Assembly (NCBI GenBank): GCA_002914805.1
Contig: JXTB01000113.1
Location: forward strand, 528,090 to 592,089
DNA: 64,000 nucleotides
Direction: 5' to 3'
Source: Parasponia andersonii
Lineage: Eukaryota > Streptophyta > Magnoliopsida > Rosales > Cannabaceae
Under the pieces are notes generated by a model. That model did not search any database. It saw only the letters and a list, made by a program, of their open reading frames with translations, and was not told where the DNA came from. This document shows, piece by piece, positions 23,393 through 33,439 of the stretch (its first letter is position 1; the number at the start of each line of letters is the position of its first letter). Made by a program: the position numbers and the translations under genes.

Positions 23393-26300
23393 TTTTTTTT
23401 TTTTTTTTTTCCTCTCAGAAGGAACTCGTTTATTAACGGTCAACAAATAAACTGGTTGTCACAGCAGGATAAACTGGTTGTCACAGCAGGGAACATCCCA
23501 AGAAGGAAAAGGCCCTGAACGCTTATACCGAAAGGCCCACGATGCTAAAGCATGTGCAGACCCATTTAAAGTTCTAGGAATCCAAACAATAGAGTAATTA
23601 AAACTGCTAACCATATTACAAACAAAAAGAAAAAAATGTAAAAGACTCTAGACAGGACAAGTTGAATCAGAAATGGACTTAACCACCTCCAAATAGTCCG
23701 TGAAAAACACTACATTATGCTAATTAAGAGCTTTGCAAGTCTCCGCACCAAATTTTAGAGCTAGCAATTCAGTTTCAAAAGAAGAGTCAGTCTTAAAGCA
23801 CTGAGCACAGAGCTGGAGGATCTGAGTAGTATCATTACAGGCCACCATGCCTGCAGAACCAAAGTTGTTTTTGAAAGGCACGTCGATGAAAACTCTAATT
23901 CTCCCTGGTCTAGGGTTCATCCAAAGCGGCATCCTTCTATTTAGAGAGTGGTCAGAGTTAAGCTCTCCTCCCATATCTGACATTAACTTCATGTGTTCCA
24001 CAGTTGTATCATTTATACTTGAAAGTAACTGCCTTGGGTCGGTCAAGATTCCTGAGTAGAAGGCCGAATTACGGGCTTTCTAAACCTTATCACAGAGCAC
24101 TGCAGCAAAAACTCTAAACTCTCGTTTCAAATCAGCATCATTTGATCCAACATGAGGCGAAGCAAAAAACCATTGGACCAGTTCCATACTATCCCGAATG
24201 CAGAGAGCATCAAGGCGCAACAAAAATATGAATAAGTGTGTCCTGAGAGTTTGAGCATAGGTAGCAATTCCTAATTTGAGGACCAAGAATCATATCTAGC
24301 CTTTTCCCTGTAGGGAAGGACTTTTTAGCAATTCTCCAAAGCAATAACTTTAGGCGATCATAGATTTTGCTAGACCATAATTGCTTCCATAAAGCAGTAG
24401 GAGCGTCAAAACTAGCTTGACATAATCTTCGATATGCACTTTTGACAGAAAAGGATCCGTCCTTGGTGCTTCTCCAAATCAAACGGTCTGAGTAAGGATG
24501 AGGCAGGATTGAGACTCTACTTAGCTCTGCTATCATGGTACAGCGGAACAACCTTGAGAGGGCATCAGTGTTCCAAATTCTAATATTTGGAACTAACAAG
24601 GATTTAATATTAGAGTTGGCAGTAGCAAGTAGTGGATTGAAAGCAGCCCTAGCTTCATCGTGTTTCATCCAAGGACCCAAGGAGAATGCCATATATCCAC
24701 TGAACTCCCATCTCCAATAAGGTAGCAACTACCTCGACGAATAAAATCTCTGGTACTCCAAATAGCTTTTGCCACCGATGAAGCGCTTTTAGGGAATTCA
24801 ATCGCCCAAAAATTAGAAGAATGACAGTATTTACTCCGAAGAATACAAGCCCAAAGAGCGGAAGAGCCTGATGCCAAAAGCCATCTAAGTTTGGCTAAGG
24901 CGGCAAAATTAACATCCCTGAAACGGCGAAATCCAAATCCTCCACAGTACTTTTGGTTGGCACAATGAATCCCATGACATAAGAGAGAGGAACTTATTTT
25001 TCTCAAGAGACCCAGTCCACCAAAATTTTCGAATAGCTTTATCCAAGTCCTCACACAGAGAGATAGGAAGGTTGAAAGAAGCAATACTATATGTTGGAAT
25101 GCTTTGCACAACAGATTTAATTAGAGTAGTACGACCAGCACGGGATAAAAGTTTGCATTTCCAGCCCTCCAGTCTAGAGTAAACTGCGTCTTTCAAAAAT
25201 TTGAAATCCCTCACTCGGCTGTTAGACAAAAAGAGAGGGTTACCTAGGAAGGTTTCATCTCCATGCATTTCCTTATAGCCCAGAAGATCAGTAATAGAAT
25301 CCCTCACATCTTGACGGCAGTTGCTAGATAAAACCAGAGTAGATTTATGCTGGTTAACAATTTGGCCAGACCAAGAACAGTAAGTGTCTAAACACCACTG
25401 CAGGCTGCTAACTTGGCCTAAATTGGCACCACAAAACAGAAAGACATCATCTGCATATATAATGCAAGAGACTGGCATAGTATTTTCTGAAACTCAAATC
25501 CCTGAGATACCACCACGCGCCTCTTCACGGAGCAACAACTTGGAAAGAACTTCACTGCACAAAATGAAACTCCGAAGAGGGGCCTCCATTTAATAAAAGT
25601 GAATACGATCCAGAAAGCTCCATTCAATACGATCATATGCTTTTGACATATTCATTTTAAGCCCCAGCAAACTGGATTTCCCCTTCTTTTTCTTTAGAAC
25701 ATGAATAATTTCTTGTGCAAGTACTGAGTTTTCTGCAATCTAACGTCCTGGAACAAAAGCCGACTGAAAAGGGGACATAAGGTCTTTAAGGACCTCATGA
25801 ATACGATTAGCAAGAATTTTTGATATTACCTTGTAAACAACATTGCAAAGGCTAATCGGCCTGTAATCATTGAGGCAGCAGTTGGCACCAGGACTCTTCG
25901 GAATAAGGGGCAATGAAAGTATGATTAAAATGGGTCTCCTAAACTTGCTCTCGGGTTGGAATACGACAAAGAGAAATGTTGCTATCTTCAGAAATTTATT
26001 TCTGTGCTCAAATAAATCATCTAACTCAGCATTAAGTGAATAAATCTTTGAAATTCTTTATAAAATAGTTTCCAATTGTTTTCCGATCCTTCAACCAATT
26101 ATCTCCGTTCTCTGAAATTGCCCAAATGTGATTTCGTTTCCTGTGAATAGTCGTTCTGCTTCCAAATATTATTCTCCCTCTCACGGATCTCCAAAATCTC
26201 CAATTTGACTAGAGCTTCCAGCTCCAAGTTTGCATAGGTAAGGGGTCTATTTTGGACTTCAACTAAAAGTTTGTTAAGGATTTTAAGTTTATCCTAACAG

Positions 26301-26805
26301 AAACCAAAACAAACCTTGTTCCATTTCCTTAAAGCCTTTCTCATATTTTCCAATCTTGCCACCAGTTGGAAGCTTCTTCTGTAACCTGCCAATTACTGCT
26401 TGATAGGATGGATCTCTAGACCAAGCTTCCAGGAAACGAAAAGGAGTACGAATGGCCTGTGTCTCCATTCTCGTGTCTACAAGAATTGGGGCATGATCTG
26501 AATCCTGAATAGCCAAATTTCGAACTCCAGCTTTTAGCTATTGGACCATCCATTGAGGAACACAAACTACCCGATCTAGTCTCTCCTTCACCAAGTGCTC
26601 CAGAATCCTCCCCTTAGTCCACTTGAACATCCCACCCGTGCATCCCACATCAATTGAGCCAGTTTGAAAAAGGAATTCCCGTAGCCCACTTCCATCATAG
26701 TTTCGAAAACCAGAACCTCCTATCTTTTCATCTTCAGATAAAAATATAATTAAGATCCCCTAGTCAAGCCCAAATTCCACCCCTCAATGAGACCTTAGTG
26801 GCGGT
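23393..26805 (-). mobile_element. L1-clade LINE with RNase H domain, 5' truncated
   Basis: Read on the - strand the element runs from an endonuclease fragment to a poly(A) tail (poly(T) at 23393-23411 on +), with AATAAACGAGTTCC just before the tail. The domain order is endonuclease, reverse transcriptase, zinc-binding region, RNase H, which is typical of plant L1 LINEs. The 5' part of the endonuclease and any ORF1 are missing, and a Mutator-like element begins immediately beyond. No target duplication was found by eye. The frame is broken in several places, so the copy is dead. Confidence 0.85.
23720..26790 (-). pseudogene. LINE ORF2 remnant (endonuclease, RT, zf-RVT, RNase H)
   Basis: On the - strand: endonuclease tail at about 26290-26790 (GDLN, then SDHAPILVDT near 26500). 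Reverse transcriptase at about 24910-26050, with [32 protein letters not shown]-like sequence near 25620, and the catalytic YADDVFLF near 25440. Zinc-binding RVT region at 24210-24480 (SAYRRLCQ…LWRIAKKSFPTGKRL). RNase H at 23720-23880 (TELLALKFGAETCKAL). The pieces lie in different frames with stops between, so no full ORF2 can be made. The family's protein nicks target DNA and copies its own RNA; this copy cannot. Confidence 0.85.
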
Positions 26806-26807
26806 GA

Positions 26808-26887
26808 CCTGAGCCAAAACTCAAGCGAAATTAGGTTAAACATGCTTCCTGAGCCAAAACTCAAGCGAAATTAGATTAAACATGCTT
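26808..26887. repeat. 40-bp direct duplication at the left end of the Mutator-like element
   Basis: Copies 26808-26847 and 26848-26887 differ by one base (TTAGGTTAAA against TTAGATTAAA). Each contains GAGCCAAAACTCAAGCGAAA, the left terminal sequence of the element, so the left terminus is present twice. Confidence 0.85.
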
Positions 26888-26889
26888 CC

Positions 26890-27230
26890 TAATACTTTTG
26901 TTTTAGCCTATACGTACGAGTTAAAAAATATGTTTAAGGACGAAAATAATCTTATTAATACCCAAGAGAAAATATACCTCATTTTTAAAGGAGTGTGTGT
27001 CATACTTTCCTCTGAAACTTCTCATTTTTCTCTCTCTCCAACTCTTTCTTTCGTCTCCTTCTCTGAAGAGCTAAGAACCCGTCGTGCCGTAAATCGAGGA
27101 AGACGAAAACTCGTCGTGTCGTCTATCATAAATCTCTCTCACTGTTGAGGATTACGTTGAGAAAAATAAGTTCCCAAAAGAAGGTAAGCAAAATATGATT
27201 TGAGGGTTTTATTTTTTTGAATTTAGGGCA
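26890..27230. other. MULE left terminal region
   Basis: Pyrimidine-rich stretch (CTTCTCATTTTTCTCTCTCT near 27020) between the left terminus and the TTCGAT array. The 88-codon frame here is not supported as a gene. The region could hold the promoter of the DUF1985 gene, but no TATA box is convincing. Confidence 0.35.
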
Positions 27231-27239
27231 TTTGTAGTA

Positions 27240-27900
27240 GAAGAAAATTTAGAAATTTTTGGATGAAATTTTTATATGACGTAATTTTTTACTTCATTTC
27301 GACATTTTTTCGATGCATTTTCGATTAATTTCGTTAAAATTTCGATCATATTTCGATGAGTATGGCTGAAAATAGTACCGGAAAATCACGTGAAATTCGA
27401 CGTATTTTCGATGGTATTTCGATAGCATTTCGATTTACAGAGTCGAAATTTCGATACCTTTTCAATGATATTTTAAAATAGGTAAAATAAACTTTCGATG
27501 TTATTTCAATTGTGTTTCGATTTTATTTCGATAAGGTTTCGATGAATAGTGCTGAAATTTCGATACATTTTCGATGACATTTTAAAATAGAAAATAAAGC
27601 TGCTCTAAATTTTCGATGTTAGTTCGACTGTTTTTCGATGACAGTTCGATGACCTTTTCTAGTAGCTAGTAGTTAATCTTTTTCGACTGTTTTCGATTAA
27701 TTTTCGATTTCATTTCGACATGCTCTGTTTTTCGATGATTTTCATGGACAATTTTGACCTCGTGGCTATTTGTTCTCATTTGAGATAGTTTCTGTAGGAT
27801 TTTTTTGATGATAATCGAAATATCGTCAAAATCAAAATGATCGAAATTTCGATCACTTTTCGACCTATTTCGATTCATTTTAACTATATTTCGACGTAAT
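27240..27900. repeat. TTCGAT-rich array, left arm
   Basis: TTCGAT, TTTCGA and TTTTCGAT recur several dozen times in about 660 bases, at irregular spacing, in otherwise AT-rich DNA. The density of CG-containing hexamers here is far above that of the neighbouring sequence. The right arm at 29150-29640 carries the reverse-complement motif, so the two arms form a loose long inverted pair around the MULE genes. Confidence 0.85.
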
Positions 27901-27962
27901 TTAGATACTTTTGATATATGTTAAATTTGTAAAAATTTTGTCTAAATTGCTTTGTTCCTCTT

Positions 27963-28370
27963 ATGCCGAACCAAAAGTCAAAGTTCCTTGTACCTTTTGG
28001 GGAATACTTTCCTGGAAGGGTCACTATAAAAAGAACAACGGTGATGTCGAAGATTAAGGAGAGATTTGAGAAGTATGATTTGTTAGAGAGGGCAAAGCAG
28101 TGTCCGTTTAATTAGTTTTTTCTTGCTCTTCCAATGCAAGCATCAGGAGTACTTATACACTAATTACTGTTGAGGAAGATAAATCCAAAATCCCGGCGAA
28201 GTTGTAGTTTTTCATTGGGGATAGCAACTTGAGATTCGGTCTTGGTGAGTTTGTGTTGATAACAACGTTAAACTTTGGCAAAGATCCAGATGTTGTGAAG
28301 TACAAATCTATGTCTAGTAGCATGAGGCTCAGGGAGACATATTGTGGCAATGATCAGTCTTGAATTTTGC
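27963..28370 (+). pseudogene. DUF1985-domain protein fragment
   Basis: From ATG at 27963 the frame reads …FGEYFPGRVTIKRTTVMSK… and later, after in-frame stops and a frame change, RFGLGEFVLITTLNFGKDPD and SSSMRLRETY. The order and wording (PGR…, LLLRKI, RFGLGEF-LIT-LNFG) fit DUF1985, a plant domain usually joined to a C48 (Ulp1) SUMO protease in MULE-borne genes. At least three breaks are visible and the sequence ends near 28370 at the junction with the oppositely transcribed transposase, so the protease part is gone. Function of DUF1985 is unknown. Confidence 0.7.
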
Positions 28371-29090
28371 TTGGATATTTATACCAATATAATGTATGCA
28401 AGCTCCATGGTGTGCTTCAGGGAACACAGTCGACAATGCATTCGTAATACTTGGGTGTTGGTCCGATACGAAGACCAAGTTCTCAACGTCTCCAATTGCT
28501 TCCTTTAGTTTTATGATAAAATACGTCCAGGAGTCATTGTTCTCTGAGTCGACTGCTCCAAATGCAACAGGATACAACTGCCTGTTTGCATCTTATGCAA
28601 TCGCAGCCAACATTGTCTCTCCACAGTTTGTTTTTAAGAAGAATCCATCCACACATAGCACAGGACGACATGCTGTTCTAAAGCCCCGAATAGATACAGC
28701 TAGTGATATGAAGAAATACTTGAAACGTCCCATCTCATCGGTCTCTAAATGCATTACTGTTCCTAGATTAGTCGTCTCTAACACATGTAGGTAAGATGGC
28801 AGCTTTTGGTATGAACTTTCCACTGTTCCCCTCACATATAGAAGTGCTTTTTCCCTACATCTCCATACCTTTTCATATGTCATGTTAATCCCCATAGTCT
28901 TTAGAGAAATTGTCGATTATTGATCGAGGGGCATAATTAAGGTTGGTTTGATTTGTGTACTTTCTCTTAATTTAATGTCCAATAACCTATGGTGCTGCTT
29001 GTCTGTTGTCCTTATGCCTTATTGCCAACGAACATGTGTGTTCAGGCACATATCTTTGCATCTCAAATATGTCAGATTACTCCACCTTTC
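28329..29090 (-). pseudogene. MULE transposase fragment (MuDR type)
   Basis: On the - strand: zinc-knuckle-side/DUF N-terminal traces near 28900-29090, then TYEKVWRCREKALLYVRGT, then CVDGFFLKTNCGETMLAAIA with the first catalytic Asp. After an in-frame TAA comes LYPVAFGAVDSENNDSWTYF and the second catalytic Asp in FVSDQHPSI, with HHGACIHYI. The third catalytic residue and the SWIM zinc finger are missing because the C-terminal half is absent. Known role of the family: DDE transposition through terminal inverted repeats. This copy is inactive. Confidence 0.85.
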
Positions 29091-29149
29091 TAGCTCGCAA
29101 CCGTTACGTACAATTGTCGTCTATATATGTTATAAACCACCACGTACAA

Positions 29150-29640
29150 TTGATCGAAAAAAATAATCGAAATAATCATCGAAAATAGATCGAAAATTCG
29201 ACTACCATCGAATTATAGTCGACGAAATTCTTACATCTCATATTTTATCGAAATTTGGTCGAAATTATAATCGAAATACATCGAAATTGATCGAAAAAAT
29301 AATCGAAATAGTCATCGAAAAAAATAATCGAAAATAGTCATCGAAAATAGATCAAAAAATCGACTACTATCAAATTATAGTCGAAATATAGTCGACGAAA
29401 TTCTTACATCTCAGACTTCATCGAAATTTGGTCGAAATTATAATTGAAATACATCGAAATTGATCGAAAAAAATAATCGAAATAGTCATCGAAAAAAATA
29501 ATCGAAATAGTCATCGAAAATAGGTTGAAAATTCGACTACCATCGAATTATAATCAAAATATAGTCGACGAAATTCTTACATCTCAGACTTCATCGAAAT
29601 ATGGTCGAAATTACATCGAAAATTCGATGCTTATCGTGAG
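29150..29640. repeat. ATCGAA-rich array, right arm
   Basis: ATCGAAA, GTCGAAAT and ATCGAAAT recur throughout. There is a longer nested repeat of about 160-175 bases: the block ACGAAATTCTTACATCTCA occurs near 29223, 29396 and 29569, each followed by ATCGAAAT-rich sequence. It is the inverse-orientation partner of the left arm. Confidence 0.85.
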
Positions 29641-30149
29641 GCAGTTTTATTTTTTGAGAAATCCAGACTCTTGCAGATAATCCCAGACCCAGAAAACAAC
29701 TTTTAATGTATAAATTATGCCCGTAACATATCAAAACTCAGTTAAAAACCATTTCAAACAGTACCCATAACATTTGAATATATAAATTACATACCCATTT
29801 CGCGGATTTCCGTCCTCCGTCTTACCGCCAAGTCTTTTTTCTGTTTTTTCAACTTTTATCATTTTCTTCTTTTTTGCTCCTAGAATTTCAGCTCCTTAGA
29901 TAGTGTGATAACTTCAAACATGAGATTACAGGAAAGATTATGAAGATATAGAAGGAAGAATAAGGAGCTACAGCTAAGTTAAAGAGGAAAAGTGCGACAT
30001 ATACATTGTAAACCAATTATTAAGGACAAAAGTGACATTTCAACTAGGTATATCCATATTTTTCAGAGTTTCATTGAGGAAAGCATATGTGCCAAAATAT
30101 GTCTCTTATGATGCATATTTAACCTAATTTCTCAAACATAATTAGGCTC

Positions 30150-30817
30150 GTTAATCTCAAGTCTTGTTTCAGTCTCCCTTGGTATCTCCATGTCCAAGAA
30201 TTAGATCTATAACAGTTCTGTAACATGCTTTGAAAAAGCAAGGTTCAACAAGAACCCAGGCCACTATCCCGAGGGGAGAGCCATCGCTGATTCGGTTACC
30301 TTTCGGTTCTTGGCGAAGTTATACGAGTGGTGCAAGGACTTAAGAATGTGTAAAGGACAGTTTGGTGACAAGGACTGGTTGTGCAAAAGAATTACTAGTA
30401 CTATTGTTAATATGGGTTTGAGTCAGTAAATTCTCAATAAACAGAAAGTAATACTATGACGTAATCCTTCATTGTAATATTGCATTGGTGACATAGCGTT
30501 GCTCTTATTTTTTGGTAGAAACTGTTCGATTTCTCACTTAGGAAACAACTTGGGCACCCATGATTTGGGGATATGCCTAATGGCCGTAGCCCTTCCTAGG
30601 TATTGGCCCAATACGAGGTTTTTGGAGGTTTCTTTTATTTATGAGTGACCATAGTCTATATCTTTTTCGCTTTTACACTTCGTTTTAGTAATATCTCCTT
30701 TCTTTATGAATAAATTACCGAATATATCTGTTATTTTCACACTAGTTATCGACTACATGAACTCCTATATTAGATTTCATTTATATAATAATCAAGTATA
30801 TCATTTTCTAAACCAAG
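30150..30817. other. host or older repeat sequence between MULE and gypsy element
   Basis: Holds one unexplained open stretch (next entry) and the target bases CCAAG at 30813-30817 of the gypsy insertion. The rest shows no recognisable signal. Confidence 0.4.
30205..30429 (+). other. unidentified coding-like segment, 74 codons, no ATG start
   Basis: The frame runs from just after a TAG at 30202 to TAA at 30427-30429. It reads like real protein: RFNKNPGHYPEGRAIAD, then RFLAKLYEWCKDLRMCKG, then FGDKDWLCKRI, ending MGLSQ. Amino-acid use (Trp, Cys, Gly, Pro) is unlike translated AT-rich noise. CTATAACAG at 30208-30216 could be a splice acceptor. I do not recognise the family. It may be a captured or relic exon of a host gene, or part of a mobile element I cannot identify. 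Confidence 0.35.
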
Positions 30818-31425
30818 TGTTGTGCGATTTAAAATCTATATGATAGTCAATGCCAGAAAAGGAAAGTTAGCGACCAAGTTGGACGCGTCAGGTTGCATGA
30901 GAATTTTCTTTATCAAAGTGCGACCTCCTCCGAATGAATTAAGTGCGATCAGTATGAAAAGGAAACTAGATCAAGATTCATCAAACGAGAAATCTACAAA
31001 GAAAGGGAATAAAGTTTCTCTTTGAAGGTCGACCAATCATTCCATTTAAGTTATTACCCAATTATATTGTTACTCAAATTGTATTTTCTGATTACACATT
31101 TATCCGTTTTCACAATTGGGAAACATTGAGCTACTCTCACTTATATAAGGGGAGTTCAATGTTGCTGTGAGGGACTTTTACTTGGACTTCTTTTTTCCGG
31201 ACAATATTCTGTATTTTAGCTCTTGGAGTTCCAACCTTGAGACCTAACAAAACTCTTGTAATTCTCTAGAAAATAATAAAAAACAATGAACGTAGGCTCA
31301 TATTTTTTGGGGCTGAACCATTATAAAATTTTCGTCTCTTTACTTGTTTTGATTTATCAACCCTTTTCACACATACCACATATTGCAATTTTCTAAATTT
31401 ATTGTTGACAAAAACTCTGTCAACA
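30818..31425 (+). repeat. left LTR of gypsy element 1
   Basis: 608 bp, starting TGTTGTGCGATTT and ending CTCTGTCAACA. A TATATAAGG promoter motif lies at 31142. The small frames inside it (30822-31025 +, 31266-31517 -) are LTR sequence, not genes. Confidence 0.9.
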
Positions 31426-32060
31426 ATTAGCGCTAGAAGGAGGGCTATTCCAGCAAAAAAGTTTGACAATTTCGCTTCTTCAACAATGGCAAACAACAGA
31501 AACACTACCAGAATCACTCGAACTAGCTAAAACTAACCCCAAAGCACTGTTGCTGCACAGGTAGATCCTGCATGGAGGAGGCACTGGTGAACCTTCAACA
31601 AATCACTAATTAGATTAATGATTCTTTACGATGACTTGCTGAGGAACAGATGGTGACTCCACCACAGCATGAAAGTCCTAGAGAACGTCTTACTTAACTA
31701 TCTCAGAGAGGAATTCAGATCCTAGGGATAGGGAATCTCAACCAACACAGAGCCCAGCAGGAGCGTCATAGAGATCACACCTCTAAGAGAAAAGGTAAGG
31801 TCATAGACTTACCTCTGGAATATGGTACTGAAAGTTCAAGTACTGAACGTGATCATGGACAACTTTCTCGGAGAGCAACTATCAATCATAATTGTTTAAA
31901 CAACAAGCAAAAATGTCAATCGAGAAGCATCTTTGAAAGGATTAGTAGGGAGTCTCGACAGAATCCTGCAGACCTCAGACAATATCTAGAACATCGACGT
32001 AGTTAGGAGCGATCTACATCACATCATAATGACCAAAGTCGATCTCGTCGTACTATTTCA
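31426..32060 (+). other. leader of gypsy element 1 with probable primer-binding site
   Basis: Immediately after the LTR comes ATTAGCGCTAGAAGGAGGGC, the position and style of a tRNA primer-binding site in Tat elements; which tRNA was not worked out. The remainder is leader and the beginning of the gag region. Confidence 0.6.
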
Positions 32061-33350
32061 TTGGAGTTCCTACAAAGGTCGCAGCAGATCCTGCCCGACC
32101 AACCAGCCTTATATCGTGATAATGACCAAAGGCCGCCCCTACCACCAGTAAGAGAGAATGTTCTCCCTCCGAATGTCGATGTTCATAATTTAAGGATCAC
32201 ATTAGAAGTACTTGCTGGCTGGGACGATGAGCTCACTGATGGGTATCGTCAATCGCCATTTAGCGAGGAAGTTCGAGCTGCTGCCTTACCTACTGGATTC
32301 AAATTTCCTCCATAAACACTTTTGATGGGAAAATTGATCCATAGGATCATATGGATCACTTCAGCGACTTGATGGAACTTCATCGTATCGATGATCTCGC
32401 ACGTTGCAGATGTTTTGTTGTAACTCTTACAGGAGCAGCAAAGAAGTGGTTCCGAGGACTCAAGTCTGGTTTAATCTCGTCTTGGCAACAACTTCAGACT
32501 GCATTCCTGAGGCAATTCCAGGATGCGAAGAATTTTACTGTTCCACTTGTCAGTTTGTCTGCTATTCGGCAACGTCTGGAGGAAACTTTATGATCTTACC
32601 TTAATCATTTTATCTCAGAACTGGTAAAGGACAACAACCCACTTGAAGGGGGAGTTTTAACTCTAATAATGGATGGAGTATGACCAGAGACTAAACTCTG
32701 GGAAGAGTTACTTGAGCGAGAATGCAGAACCCTTGAAGACTTCTATCGAAGAGTTGGTCGGCATCTAAGAGTGGAATCTTCACGCAAGAATCTTTATAAG
32801 ACGAAGAAGGAAGGAGGGAAAGATGCTGCTAAAGATATGACCACAACCAACAACAATAATAACAAGAAGTCAAACAAAAGAAGTAATGAACAATCGATTG
32901 AGAAGCAGCCTAAATAGAAAAAGCAGGAGATTCCAAGAGCTCCTATGAGATTCAACAACTACACTGAACTGAACACACCCATAGATCATATATATGCGCT
33001 CATAAACTTGCAGGAGCTATATCGTCAACTGAAACCAATAAAAAGGGATAGAGTAAGGCATGATCCCAACAAATTCTGCCGGTATCACAATGACATTAGA
33101 CACGATACCAATAACTATTTTGCCTAAAAAGATGAAATCAAAAGATTAATTAAAGAAGGGCGACTGCGAAAGTACACTAAACAGAATAATGAAAGGCGAG
33201 AAGAAAACCGACAGCGACCTCCAGAAATTCAACGCGAGGTGCGAACTATTTTTAGAGGACCGCATGTTGGTGGAGCTTCAAAGAGGGTGCAAGATAGGTG
33301 CGCACGAGATGCACGACAATAACCATTGAATGTCATGCATCTTGAGCAGC
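32061..33350 (+). pseudogene. gag region of gypsy element 1 (fossil)
   Basis: Contains the conserved retrotransposon gag block around 32351-32593 (TLTGAAKKWFRGLKSGLISSW, residues given in part, then a QLQTAFLRQFQ motif) and, near 33060-33120, the degenerate Cys/His region typical before the protease. It encoded the structural protein of the particle. It is broken. Confidence 0.85.
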
Positions 33351-33439
33351 AACTATGAAAGCTTCAACAAGTACCGGATATGGATATTACCTTCACAGAA
33401 TAGGATATAAGGGAGGTCCATTACCCGCATAATGATGCA

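Larger units (their letters stand above)
26811..30149. mobile_element. Mutator-like element (MULE) with DUF1985, deleted derivative
   Basis: The left end GAGCCAAAACTCAAGCGAAA… and the reverse complement of the right end, GAGCCTAATTATGTTTGAGA…, are an imperfect inverted pair continuing into AATTAGGTTAAA. Between them, on the - strand, is a MULE transposase N-terminal and central part, and on the + strand a DUF1985 fragment, converging tail to tail. Arrays of TTCGAT and ATCGAA flank the genes. MULEs that carry DUF1985 together with a Ulp1-type SUMO protease are known in plants (Kaonashi type); here no Ulp1 part is seen. No 9-bp target duplication was found. The copy is non-autonomous. Confidence 0.75.

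Noticed and set aside
26811-30149. 9-bp target duplication for the Mutator-like element
   Set aside because: Flanks left of 26811 and right of 30149 were compared by eye and do not match.
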